A DNA stretch of 56,147 bases from Archangium violaceum Cb vi76. Its GTDB lineage: Bacteria; Myxococcota; Myxococcia; Myxococcales; Myxococcaceae. The stretch spans positions 1 through 56,147 of the forward strand of contig NZ_JPMI01000036.1 of the NCBI RefSeq assembly GCF_000733295.1. Direction: 5' to 3'. The translations under genes were made by a program, and so were the position numbers. This document shows positions 25,785 to 33,536 of the stretch, piece by piece (the stretch's first letter is position 1; each line of letters starts with the position of its first letter). The notes below the pieces were generated by a model, which saw only the letters and a program-made list of their open reading frames with translations, made no database searches and was not told the DNA's origin.

Positions 25785-27314
25785 TCAAACCGGGTAGACG
25801 CCGTGCTTCTTCGTCTCCCGGGGCTGGAAGCGCCGGGAATACAACTCATAACGCTGGAGCAACTCGGCCCGGAGCCGGTCGCCCGGGACGATCTCGTCCA
25901 CCACCAGCTCGCTCGCCAGCTTGTAGATGTCCACGTCCTGGCGGTACTCGTCCCGGAGCTGCTGGACGTAGGCGGCCCGCTCGGCCTCCGGCTTCTCCTG
26001 GATCTTGTTGAAGTAGACGGCGTTCACCGCCGCCTCCGGGCCCATCACGGCGATCATCGCCTGGGGCAGCGCCAGCGTGGCGTCCGGCGCGAAGCCCGGC
26101 CCGCTCATGGCGTACAGGCCCGCGCCATACGCCTTGCGCACCACCACGCAGATCCTCGGCACGCTCGCCTCGGACACCGCGGAGATCATCTTCGCGCCCG
26201 CCCGGATGATGCCCGCGCGCTCCACCTTCGTGCCAATCATGAAGCCCGGCACGTCCGCCAGGTACAGCAGCGGGATGTTGAAGGCGTCGCACAGCCAGAT
26301 GAACCGCGCCGCCTTGTCCGCCGAGTCCACGAAGAGCACGCCGCCCTTGTACTTGGGCTGGTTGGCCACGATGCCCACCGGCCGGCCATCGATGCGCGCC
26401 AGGCCGGTGATGAGCTCCTGGGCGAAGAGCTTCTTCACCTCGAACCAGCTCCCCTCGTCGATCAGCTCGGCGATGAGCGCGTGCATGTCGAAGGGCTTGT
26501 TCTGGTCCGCGGGGATGATCTCGTCCACCCGCTTGCCGCTGGCCTTGGGGGCCTTGGGCTCGGCCCGGGGCGGCGCCTGCGTGAAGTTCTCCGGGAAGAA
26601 GGAGATGTACTTCCTGGCCGCCTCGATGGCCTCCTGCTCCGTCTTCACCAGCACGTCGCCGACGCCGGACACCGAGCAGTGCATCTTCGCGCCGCCCATC
26701 TCCTCGAGCGTCACCTTCTCGCCGATGACCATCTCGGCCATGCGCGGGCTGCCCAGGTACATGGAGGCGTTGCCGTCCACCATGATGACGATGTCGCAGA
26801 AGGCGGGGATGTACGCGCCGCCGGCCGCCGAGGGCCCGAAGAGCAGGCACACCTGCGGCACCTCGCCGGACATGTGCACCTCGTTATAGAAGATGCGGCC
26901 CGCGCCCCGCCGGCCGGGGAACATCTCCACCTGGTCGGTGATGCGCGCGCCCGCCGAGTCCACCAGGTACAGCAGCGGGCACTTCAGCCCCTTGGCCGTC
27001 TCCTGGATGCGGAGGATCTTCTCCACCGTCCGCGCGCCCCAGCTCCCCGCCTTCACCGTGGAGTCGTTGGCCATGATGGCCACCGGGCGCCCCGCCACCT
27101 TCCCCACTCCGATGATCACGCCGTCCGAGGGCAGCTCCGCGTCCAGGTTGTTGGCCAGCTTGGAGTCCTCGACGAACGAGCCCTCGTCCACCAGCAACCG
27201 GATGCGCTCGCGGGCGAACAGCTTCCCCGTCTCCCGGTTCTTCGCGTGGTACTTCTCGGCCCCGCCCTTCTCCACCTGGGCGATCTTCTCGAGCAGCTTC
27301 TGATCGAATGACAT
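25785..27314 (-). CDS. Acyl-CoA carboxylase carboxyltransferase beta subunit (PccB/MmdA-like)
   Basis: 509 residues. Biotin-dependent carboxyltransferase with both crotonase-like halves: N-terminal [19 protein letters not shown] and [19 protein letters not shown]-terminal [29 protein letters not shown] and [42 protein letters not shown]. It transfers carboxylate from carboxybiotin to propionyl-CoA or a related acyl-CoA; methylcrotonyl-CoA is a possible substrate given the acyl-CoA dehydrogenase next to it. No biotin carboxylase or carrier gene is in the window. It is the first gene of the long - strand block. Confidence 0.93.
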   Translation of the reverse strand: MSFDQKLLEKIAQVEKGGAEKYHAKNRETGKLFARERIRLLVDEGSFVEDSKLANNLDAELPSDGVIIGVGKVAGRPVAIMANDSTVKAGSWGARTVEKILRIQETAKGLKCPLLYLVDSAGARITDQVEMFPGRRGAGRIFYNEVHMSGEVPQVCLLFGPSAAGGAYIPAFCDIVIMVDGNASMYLGSPRMAEMVIGEKVTLEEMGGAKMHCSVSGVGDVLVKTEQEAIEAARKYISFFPENFTQAPPRAEPKAPKASGKRVDEIIPADQNKPFDMHALIAELIDEGSWFEVKKLFAQELITGLARIDGRPVGIVANQPKYKGGVLFVDSADKAARFIWLCDAFNIPLLYLADVPGFMIGTKVERAGIIRAGAKMISAVSEASVPRICVVVRKAYGAGLYAMSGPGFAPDATLALPQAMIAVMGPEAAVNAVYFNKIQEKPEAERAAYVQQLRDEYRQDVDIYKLASELVVDEIVPGDRLRAELLQRYELYSRRFQPRETKKHGVYPV

Positions 27315-27562
27315 GGCGCCGGGGGCATACCAGAAAGGTGCTCGCCTGGCCGCTGTCTCCGTTCACTCCCTACCTTGGACACGGCGCGTCATGGCCCCAC
27401 TCTGACCGACAGCCGACTCCCACCCCCTCCTCCGCCTCCAGGACATGGCCCAGGGGGTTCCCCCCTCGCCCGCCCTCCCTACCTTCACAGCCAGCAGGGG
27501 TGGGCTGCCCGTGGGGGGAGAGCACCTCTCGGATTGGCTGTGTGGCCAAGGAGGAGGACGGA

Positions 27563-27910
27563 ATGTTGTTCGCGAAGAAGGCCAAGTGGGCGGTGAAGAG
27601 CAACCTCTATCGGCAGTTGCTCGCCCGGAAGATCATCAAGGACCTGCCCAGGTTCGCCAAGAATCAGTGGGACGACTTCGATGCCGATGACGTGCTGCGC
27701 TACGTGGGCCTCACCACCTACAAGCCCGCCCGGAGCTCGTTCGCCGGCATCGGCGCGTTCGTCATCGGCTGCGCCGTCGGCGGCATCGCCGCGCTCATGC
27801 TCGCGCCCAAGCCCGGCACCGAGCTGCGCACCGATGTGAAGGACAAGGCCCTGGGCTACCTCGGCAAGCAGGGCATCAACGTGGGCCAGGAGAAGACCGC
27901 CAACGCCTAG
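27563..27910 (+). CDS. YtxH-like small membrane protein
   Basis: 115 residues from ATG 27563, behind a GGAGGA ribosome site; upstream in-frame sequence is not protein-like. After a basic helical N-terminus (FAKKAKWAVKSNLYRQLLARKI) and an acidic DDFDADDVLRYVGL stretch comes one membrane segment, IGAFVIGCAVGGIAALMLAPKPGTELR, the hallmark of YtxH-type stress-linked proteins (small residues, then APKPG and a basic stop). Function in the family is poorly known. It stands alone on the + strand, flanked by - strand genes. Confidence 0.82.
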   Translation: MLFAKKAKWAVKSNLYRQLLARKIIKDLPRFAKNQWDDFDADDVLRYVGLTTYKPARSSFAGIGAFVIGCAVGGIAALMLAPKPGTELRTDVKDKALGYLGKQGINVGQEKTANA

Positions 27911-27938
27911 TTGCTTCCCGGCCGTCCAGCGGGAATCG

Positions 27939-27978
27939 AGGCCCCGGAGGCGCGCACACCGCGCGCTTCCAGGGGCCT
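27939..27978. terminator. Bidirectional terminator after the YtxH-like and TonB-like genes
   Basis: Long near-perfect stem of about 17 bp with a single bulged A: AGGCCCCGGAGGCGCGC paired with GCGCGCTTCCAGGGGCCT around ACACC. The + strand continues TTTCTTCGTC. It lies between two convergent stops. Confidence 0.85.
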
Positions 27979-27987
27979 TTCTTCGTC

Positions 27988-29274
27988 TCAGTACACGCGC
28001 AGCAGCCGGGTCCGGATGTCGAAGTGCGGCCGGCGCAAGTCCGGGATGATCACCTCGCCCCGCGTCTCCTCGAAGTTGCCCGACAGGATCCCAAACGGCA
28101 TCATCGCCGAGATGTACGCCACGTCGTCCGCCCGGAGCTCGTCGAGCTTCGAGAACCGGATGGTGCGCGAGAAGCTCACGTGCCCGTCCACCCCCCAGAC
28201 GCTGCGCACGTTCCCCGTCGATCTCGCCGCGAAGTGCTCCGACGCGGGCCCGAGCGCCTCCAGCGACGAGGGCACGCGCTCGACCACATAGGTGTCGAAG
28301 AGCGGATTGCCAGAGCTGTCGATCAGCTTCACCCCCAGCACCTTGCCCGTGCGCGACTGCTCCAGCTCGATCGTCACGTGCAGCGCTCCGGCGGCCTTGT
28401 TGTACGTCTCCAACATGTCCACGTTCGAGGGCCTCGACCGGGCCCGCGCTCCCGCCGTTCCCGCGCGCGCCACGTCCTCCAGCCGATCCGTGCCCGAGGG
28501 ACCACCCACTCCTTCCGGGCTGCCCGTCGCGCCATATTTCCCGTAGGTCTCGATCAGAGAGCGCAAGCCCTGGCCACGTTCGGGGGTGGCCTTGAAGAAG
28601 TGCTTGAACACGCCCTCGTACGTGAAGAGCGGCGCGCCAGAGAGTCCCTTCTCCAGCGCATGGCCCATCTCGCCGAAGTAGGTGTCGACGAGGCCATTCT
28701 GGACGCGCAGGCTCGCCATGCCGTCATCGAGGAGGCCCTGCACGCGGCCCTGGACCCGCGCGTGCTCCTCCGCACGGAGTTGCTCGGGAGAGGGTCCATC
28801 CCCCGGCTTCCACGTGCGTCCGGTGGAGGCTCCCGGGGTGGCGCCGGTGGAGGGCAAGGGTCCCACCGCCATGCCATCGGGGCCCGGGAACAGCCGGATC
28901 TGGCGCGGGACGTCGGGCATCTCCGCCACCTCGGGGGGCTCCGTCATGGCGGGCGGCGTGGCCGGTGGCGTGGCGGCGGGGGGCGGCGCTTCGGCCGTGG
29001 CGCTCGGAGGGGGCGGAGCGGGAGGCGGCGCGGCGCGTGGGGGCCGCGGAGTGCCACGTGGCGGCCGGGGGGGCTCCGCGACCGGGGGCTTGGGTGGGGG
29101 CGGCTCCTCGCGAGGGGGCGGCGTGCGCTCGAACACCTCGAACTGGACCGGCTCCTGGCGGCTCATCAGGAGAGGTTGCTCGCGCTTCGGCGGCGCCAGG
29201 TACAAGAAAAGCCCCAGGCCCAGGTGCAGGGCCAGCGAGAGAATCAGGGCCTGGACCAGGCGGGAGCGCCGCAT
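27988..29274 (-). CDS. TonB-like energy-transducer family protein
   Basis: 428 residues from ATG 29274 (MRRSRLVQALILSLALHLGLGLFLYL), which gives a basic N-terminus and one membrane anchor. A long Pro-rich periplasmic stretch (residues about 50-115) is typical of TonB-type proteins that span the periplasm. The C-terminal region about residues 300-340 (LHVTIELEQSRTGKVLGVKLIDSSGNPLFDTYVVERV) resembles the TonB C-terminal fold. It ends in about 60 further residues with strand-like DDVAYISAMMPFGIL and ends PHFDIRTRLLRVY. No ExbB/ExbD lies nearby, so whether it energises a receptor or only shares the fold is open. Confidence 0.78.
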   Translation of the reverse strand: MRRSRLVQALILSLALHLGLGLFLYLAPPKREQPLLMSRQEPVQFEVFERTPPPREEPPPPKPPVAEPPRPPRGTPRPPRAAPPPAPPPPSATAEAPPPAATPPATPPAMTEPPEVAEMPDVPRQIRLFPGPDGMAVGPLPSTGATPGASTGRTWKPGDGPSPEQLRAEEHARVQGRVQGLLDDGMASLRVQNGLVDTYFGEMGHALEKGLSGAPLFTYEGVFKHFFKATPERGQGLRSLIETYGKYGATGSPEGVGGPSGTDRLEDVARAGTAGARARSRPSNVDMLETYNKAAGALHVTIELEQSRTGKVLGVKLIDSSGNPLFDTYVVERVPSSLEALGPASEHFAARSTGNVRSVWGVDGHVSFSRTIRFSKLDELRADDVAYISAMMPFGILSGNFEETRGEVIIPDLRRPHFDIRTRLLRVY

Positions 29275-29407
29275 CGGCCCCCCACGCTGGCAGAGATGCA
29301 CCCTTCAGACAAAGGGTGAAGGTGGGTGTCCGTGCGGAACCGGTCGGCTCGTCCCCTCCCCTGTCAGCCCAGCGTGTCGCGCAACAGCAGGCGGGAGTGC
29401 GGCGTTC

Positions 29408-30538
29408 TCATGGCCTCGTACCTCGCGTCTGCTCGAACCAGCGGCGCCAGGCCGCCATGTCGTCGCCGAAGTCCTGTCCCGCCAGCATCCCGAGCACCTT
29501 GCGCGAGGGCTCGCGATCGAGGGCCGACCGCATCCCCGCCATCTCCAGCAGCACCTCCCCCGACTTGTCGAGGATCCGCTGCCGCTGGACGGTGCCCTCC
29601 GCCTCCATGATGTGCACCAGCGTCCAGCCCGCCTTGTTGCGATCCGTCGCCAGCGGGTACCAGAGCGCCTCGAGCACCGGCTCGAGCGGCACGATGCCCG
29701 GCTTCTTCGACACCTCCTGGGCCGACCCGAGCCGGCGCAGCACTTCGTTGCGCACGCCCTCATATGGATCACGCACCGACGGGAGGATCGCCTTCACCAG
29801 TTGCTCCGGCGAGGACAGGTAGGTCATCAACATGAGCGCGTTCATCCGCTTGCCGCTGTCCTTGTCCTCGCGCAGCACGCGCACGAGCGCATCGGCATGG
29901 CGTGGCACCCCGTCGATGAAGCGCTGCTCCAGGGGCGCGAGCTCGGGGTGATCGAAACCTCCGTAGCACCCCAGGAGCGCACGGCAGGTGCCCATGCCCC
30001 ACTCCGGCACCGCCCCCTGGCTCCGTAGCTTCCAGAACGTCTTCAGATAGTCCGACCAGGCCGCGATCAGTCCTTCCGGATCGGCGACATCCCCCTTCGG
30101 CTCGGGGTTGAAGGGCATGCGCCACTCGTCCCCCGTGTCGACCAGATCCACCGTCACGCCCATCGTGTGATCCTGGTTCTGGCCCACCGACATCCGGATG
30201 AACGCGAAGGAGTACGTCTCGGAGAGGCGCTTCTTGCTCTCCATGAGGTTCGCGATGAACTCCTTCTGCTGCTGCTCGTTCTTCGTGTCGAGCCGCGTGC
30301 CCGGAGCCGGCAGCGTGATGAGCTCCAGCAGCTTCTCCCGGGGAATCTTGCGCGAGCCGAAGACCTCCACCCCCTTGAAGACGTAGACGGAATCGGGCTC
30401 CCGGGGCGCCTCGGTCTTCGCTGTCGGCGCTTCAGGCGCGGGCGCGGCGGTCTGCTGGGTGGTGGTGGGCGGCTCGGCCTGGCGGGTCGTAGTAGTGCAG
30501 CCAGCGAGCAGCGCGAGACTGACGACGATGCGTTTCAT
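29408..30538 (-). CDS. Predicted lipoprotein with POTRA-like and helical-repeat regions
   Basis: 376 residues from ATG 30538. The signal MKRIVVSLALLAGC has lipobox LLAG-C, then a Thr/Pro/Ala-rich spacer. Residues about 50-130 (VFKGVEVFGSRKIPREKLLELI, then helix, then FAFIRMSVGQN) read like a POTRA domain. The C-terminal 200 residues have HEAT-like helical pairs (LVRVLREDKDSGKRMNALMLMTYLSS, AILPSVRDPYEGVRNEVLRRLGS), suggesting a protein-binding scaffold. The exact family is not recognised. It is transcribed in the same direction as the TonB-like gene, 133 bases apart. Confidence 0.72.
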   Translation of the reverse strand: MKRIVVSLALLAGCTTTTRQAEPPTTTQQTAAPAPEAPTAKTEAPREPDSVYVFKGVEVFGSRKIPREKLLELITLPAPGTRLDTKNEQQQKEFIANLMESKKRLSETYSFAFIRMSVGQNQDHTMGVTVDLVDTGDEWRMPFNPEPKGDVADPEGLIAAWSDYLKTFWKLRSQGAVPEWGMGTCRALLGCYGGFDHPELAPLEQRFIDGVPRHADALVRVLREDKDSGKRMNALMLMTYLSSPEQLVKAILPSVRDPYEGVRNEVLRRLGSAQEVSKKPGIVPLEPVLEALWYPLATDRNKAGWTLVHIMEAEGTVQRQRILDKSGEVLLEMAGMRSALDREPSRKVLGMLAGQDFGDDMAAWRRWFEQTRGTRP

Positions 30539-30551
30539 GTTGGTCCCCCAG

Positions 30552-30568
30552 GTGCCTGGAGCAGGCAC
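30552..30568. promoter_or_regulatory. Short perfect inverted repeat upstream of the lipoprotein gene
   Basis: GTGCCTG-GAG-CAGGCAC, 14 bases before the 30538 start codon. It could be an operator or a 5' leader hairpin that hides the ribosome site. Seen in sequence; role unknown. Confidence 0.3.
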
Positions 30569-30674
30569 AGGCCTCCGCGACTGTAGTGGCGCGCATACCG
30601 GCTGGCGAGGCGAAGTGCCGGACCCCCGCGGTTCCGCCTCTCCCCTTCCTGGAAGTTTTCACCGGGCGTGAGCC

Positions 30675-31358
30675 ATGATGCGCCGCCCCTCGCAGTCCCT
30701 GAGGCTCCTCATGCACTCCGCTTTCAAGTTCCGTGTGTGGCCGCTCGTCGCGGCGCTGCTCTCCACCGGTGTGGTTGCCCCGGCGTTCGCCTCCGAGCCG
30801 AAGAGGCCCACTCCCGCGCCTGCCCAGGCGCCCACTCCCGCGCCCGCGCCCGCCCAGGCGCCCGCGACCTCCCCTGTTCCAGCTCCGGCCGCCCCCGAGG
30901 CGAAGCCGGAAGACGTGGCCACCCCGGAGGCCATCGTGGCCGCGCTCTATGACGTCATCTCCGGACCGAAGGGCCAGGCCCGCAACTGGGATCGCTTCCG
31001 CTCCCTCTTCGCTCCCGGCGCGCGGATGATCCCCGCCGGCAAGCGCAAGGACGGCACCTCGGGTTACCGGCTGATCACTCCCGAGGAGTACATCACCTCG
31101 TCCGGGAAGCTGCTCGTCGAGGAGGGCTTCCGCGAGCGGGAGATCCATCGTGTGAAGGAGCAATTCGGCGTCATCGTGCACGTCTTCAGCACCTACGAGG
31201 CCCTGCGCGGCGACGAGACGAAGCCCTTCATGCGCGGCATCAACAGCATCCAGCTCTTCAACGATGGCAAGCGGTGGTGGCTGCTGACGGTGGCCTGGAC
31301 GGCCGAGACGCCGGAGCAGCCGCTGCCCGCGATGTACCTCCCTCCCTCCAAGGGCTGA
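30675..31358 (+). CDS. Exported NTF2/SnoaL-like domain protein
   Basis: 227 residues from ATG 30675; ATG 30711 (MHSAFKFRVWPLVAALLSTGVVAPAFASE) behind GAGG gives the cleanest signal peptide and may be the true start. An AP/PTP-rich spacer of about 35 residues follows cleavage. The C-terminal 140 residues fit the cone-shaped NTF2-like fold: TPEAIVAALYDVISGPKGQARNWDRFRSLFAPGARMI, a middle ITPEEYITSSGKLL helix, and VIVHVFSTYEA...SIQLFNDGKRWWLLTVAWT strands. NTF2-like proteins range from enzymes to binding proteins; no active-site set is clear. Confidence 0.82.
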   Translation: MMRRPSQSLRLLMHSAFKFRVWPLVAALLSTGVVAPAFASEPKRPTPAPAQAPTPAPAPAQAPATSPVPAPAAPEAKPEDVATPEAIVAALYDVISGPKGQARNWDRFRSLFAPGARMIPAGKRKDGTSGYRLITPEEYITSSGKLLVEEGFREREIHRVKEQFGVIVHVFSTYEALRGDETKPFMRGINSIQLFNDGKRWWLLTVAWTAETPEQPLPAMYLPPSKG

Positions 31359-31478
31359 GGTCAGCGCGGCGCGAACAGCACATGCGTCCGGACTGCCCGC
31401 CTCACAGTCTTTCCAAGCCATCGGACCAAAGTCCTTTCAGGGGTGAGTGAGTCCGCCTTCCGGGCGCGCTCTTCACGA

Positions 31479-31501
31479 ACTTGTCCAACTGTTGGACAAG
31501 T
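31479..31501. promoter_or_regulatory. 23-bp palindrome in a 331-base gene-free stretch
   Basis: Arms ACTTGTCCAAC and GTTGGACAAGT match perfectly about one central T (31490). It lies 188 bases before the MYXO-CTERM-like gene, in a stretch (31359-31689) with no credible gene. Size and symmetry suit a dimeric repressor such as a TetR-type regulator; no T-tract follows, so a terminator is unlikely. Confidence 0.55.
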
Positions 31502-31689
31502 CTGGCGAGACCGTACCCGGAGGGGTCCCTCCTGCCGCTCCCGGCCGCTCCACGTCCAAATCCGAGGCCCCCTGACGCCCTTGTCGCGGTTCCGCGTCAC
31601 ACCTCACCACGGGGTGTCCCTCCGCGCGCACGTGTGGTTCGTGCCTTGCACAGCCGCTCCGGCGCAATCCTTTCCCACCGGGAGCTCCG

Positions 31690-32694
31690 ATGCGCTTCAA
31701 CCCCTTGCTGTTCTGTTTCCTCCAAGCGGCCCTGGTCCTCACGGTGTCGCTGCACGCGTCACCCGCCGAGGCCTGCTCGCCGCCAGCGTCGCCGCGTAGA
31801 TACTACACGCTCACCGGGAGCTTCCCCGCGGATGGGGCCTCGAATGTGGCCCTCGACACGGTGGTGCTGATCGATTCGCGCGCCTGGCAGATCCCAGGCT
31901 CCTTCGAGGACGTCTATGTCAGCGTCCACGACCTCCTCTCCGTCACCGTGACGGACTCCGTTACGGGTGAGCTCGTTCCTGGACGCAGGCCCCCGGGTGA
32001 AGCATGGCGGCCCGATGCCCCACTGCTCCCGAACCGGCGATACACGTACGTCGCGACCCTGCAACAGAGTGGGCCCCGGCCCGAGGAGGCCCAGGGATCC
32101 ACGGAGCTGCGCGGCTCGTTCTCGACCGGAGAGCAGCTGTCTCCACCGCTCGAGCTGCTCGGCGGGCTGGACGTGGCGCTCGAGTCCTTCGAGACGGACA
32201 AGCTCGACTGCTCGTCCGGCGGGTGTACCTGCGACAAGGTTGGCCGGGAGATGAGCACCCGCGCCCGGATCCGGGTCCCCGGCGTCCAGGGCGGAAGCGC
32301 CATCGGCTCCTATCGATTCGAGCTCTGGGTGACGGACAACACGCCCTACCGCTTCGGTGGGACGAACCAGCATCTGGAGCACCAGGTCCTCTGGGGCGTC
32401 TGGGGGGTGAATACCTCGGGCGAGCCCGCCGACACCTCCTTCGAGATGCCCCGGAATCATCACAACGCCAACGCCAGTTACACCCCGTGCTTCTCCTGGC
32501 GCGTGATGGATCCCGCGGGGAACGTGCGCGAGGGGGCTCCCGTCTGTCTGAAGGAGAGGGTCGATCCCCCGGGCTTCTCCTTCTTCGGGTGCTCGGTGGC
32601 TCGGGATGCCCGGGGCTCCCAGGGTACGGCGTTCCTGGTGCTCCTGGGCGCGATGCTCACCGTGTGGCGCGTCCGCCGCCGGCCCGTGGCCTGA
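31690..32694 (+). CDS. Exported protein with MYXO-CTERM-like C-terminal anchor
   Basis: 334 residues. Signal peptide MRFNPLLFCFLQAALVLTVSLHASPAEA. The mature part is beta-rich, with an SbsA/Ig-like first domain (YYTLTGSFPADGASNVALDTVVLIDSRAW is typical of Ig-like 'extreme-value' domains) and a second beta domain holding a cysteine pair (CSSGGCTCDK). The C-terminus GCSVARDARGSQG, then a membrane segment TAFLVLLGAMLTVW and RVRRR, matches the MYXO-CTERM pattern of a Cys-containing motif, TM helix and Arg cluster, which directs proteins to the cell surface in myxobacteria. Function of the ectodomain is unknown. Confidence 0.8.
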   Translation: MRFNPLLFCFLQAALVLTVSLHASPAEACSPPASPRRYYTLTGSFPADGASNVALDTVVLIDSRAWQIPGSFEDVYVSVHDLLSVTVTDSVTGELVPGRRPPGEAWRPDAPLLPNRRYTYVATLQQSGPRPEEAQGSTELRGSFSTGEQLSPPLELLGGLDVALESFETDKLDCSSGGCTCDKVGREMSTRARIRVPGVQGGSAIGSYRFELWVTDNTPYRFGGTNQHLEHQVLWGVWGVNTSGEPADTSFEMPRNHHNANASYTPCFSWRVMDPAGNVREGAPVCLKERVDPPGFSFFGCSVARDARGSQGTAFLVLLGAMLTVWRVRRRPVA

Positions 32695-32734
32695 GCGTCC
32701 CGGATGATGTGAGGGGGAGGAGCGGTCTTCCCTG

Positions 32735-32781
32735 CCCCGTGTCCGGGCCGACGGCTATAGTCGTCGCGACCAGACACGGGG
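32735..32781 (+). promoter_or_regulatory. Promoter with flanking inverted repeat before the protease cluster
   Basis: TATAGT at 32756-32761 is a good -10 hexamer. It is enclosed by perfect nine-base arms CCCCGTGTC (32735-32743) and GACACGGGG (32773-32781). The left arm covers the -35 region and the right arm lies just after the expected start of transcription, an arrangement expected of two half-operators bridged by a repressor. Confidence 0.4.
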
Positions 32782-32787
32782 CGAGAC

Positions 32788-32862
32788 ATGGGCACCAGCG
32801 GCACCCTGGAGACTCTCGGCGGCAACGGAGGCGTCGAGCACTCCATCCCGGTGACGAAATGA
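32788..32862 (+). CDS. Possible 24-residue peptide overlapping the protease gene
   Basis: ATG 32788 behind GGGGCGAG, reading MGTSGTLETLGGNGGVEHSI and ending VTK at TGA 32860-32862. The stop overlaps the next ATG as ATGA, the arrangement used throughout this window for coupled genes. The peptide is Gly-rich without a signal or membrane segment. It may be a translated leader that sets protease translation, a small partner or substrate, or chance. No homology is claimed. Confidence 0.35.
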   Translation: MGTSGTLETLGGNGGVEHSIPVTK

Positions 32863-33521
32863 TTGGCGGCTGGTCGGCGGCCCAGCTCGGCTTCTTCTTC
32901 CAGAACCAGCCGCTCGAGGGGGCCTTCTCCCCGGTGGTGGCGATCGAGGCCTCCGCCTGGAACCGCTCGCAGGTGGCCAGTGGCCTGCTGGTGCACCCGC
33001 GGCTGGTGCTGACGGTGGCCCACGCCGTGCTGTTCCGCGCGGGAGCCCGGCTCTTCGCCGCGGCCCAGGTGAAGGTCGAGCTGGGCAACGTCCGCGCCTG
33101 GGCCGATGCCGTGGTCATCCCCTCGCGCTTCCTGGCGCACGCCGGCTTCCTGGCCACCGCGGATCTGGCGGTGCTGCGCATGCCCATGGAGGTGAGCGGA
33201 CCGCTCGATCCGCCCCTGCTCGCCGACTCGGCGAGGGACGGCGAGGCCATGCTGTGGGGCTGGACCCTGGTGCGGCCGCGCACCCAGGTGTCCATCCCCG
33301 TCACCGTCACCCTTGGCGAGGATGGCTGCCTGCGCTACCCCGCGGCCAATCTCCCCGCCTTCAGCGGAGGCCCGCTCCTGCGCAGCACCGGCCCGGGCCA
33401 GCCGGACGAGCTCATCGGCCTCCACCGCGCCTTCCACGCCGACACCCAACAGGGTGAGGCCATCCCCTTCTCCAGCGATGACGTGCTCGAGGCCATGCAC
33501 TCGCTGGGTTTCGACGTCTAG
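32859..33521 (+). CDS. Trypsin-like (chymotrypsin-fold) serine protease, no signal peptide
   Basis: 220 residues from ATG 32859 (MIGGWSAAQLGFFFQ). Triad positions: His in VLTVAHAVL, Asp in ATADLAVLRMP and Ser in LPAFSGGPLL, in the spacing of the S1 fold. The residue before Ser-Gly-Gly-Pro is Phe rather than the usual Asp. The N-terminus has no export signal, so it appears cytoplasmic or is exported another way. The downstream gene starts 15 bases after the stop and encodes an exported protein. Cytoplasmic trypsin-like proteases occur in bacterial conflict systems, which makes the pair worth examining. Confidence 0.82.
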   Translation: MIGGWSAAQLGFFFQNQPLEGAFSPVVAIEASAWNRSQVASGLLVHPRLVLTVAHAVLFRAGARLFAAAQVKVELGNVRAWADAVVIPSRFLAHAGFLATADLAVLRMPMEVSGPLDPPLLADSARDGEAMLWGWTLVRPRTQVSIPVTVTLGEDGCLRYPAANLPAFSGGPLLRSTGPGQPDELIGLHRAFHADTQQGEAIPFSSDDVLEAMHSLGFDV

Positions 33522-33536
33522 AAAGAGAGAAAGGAC

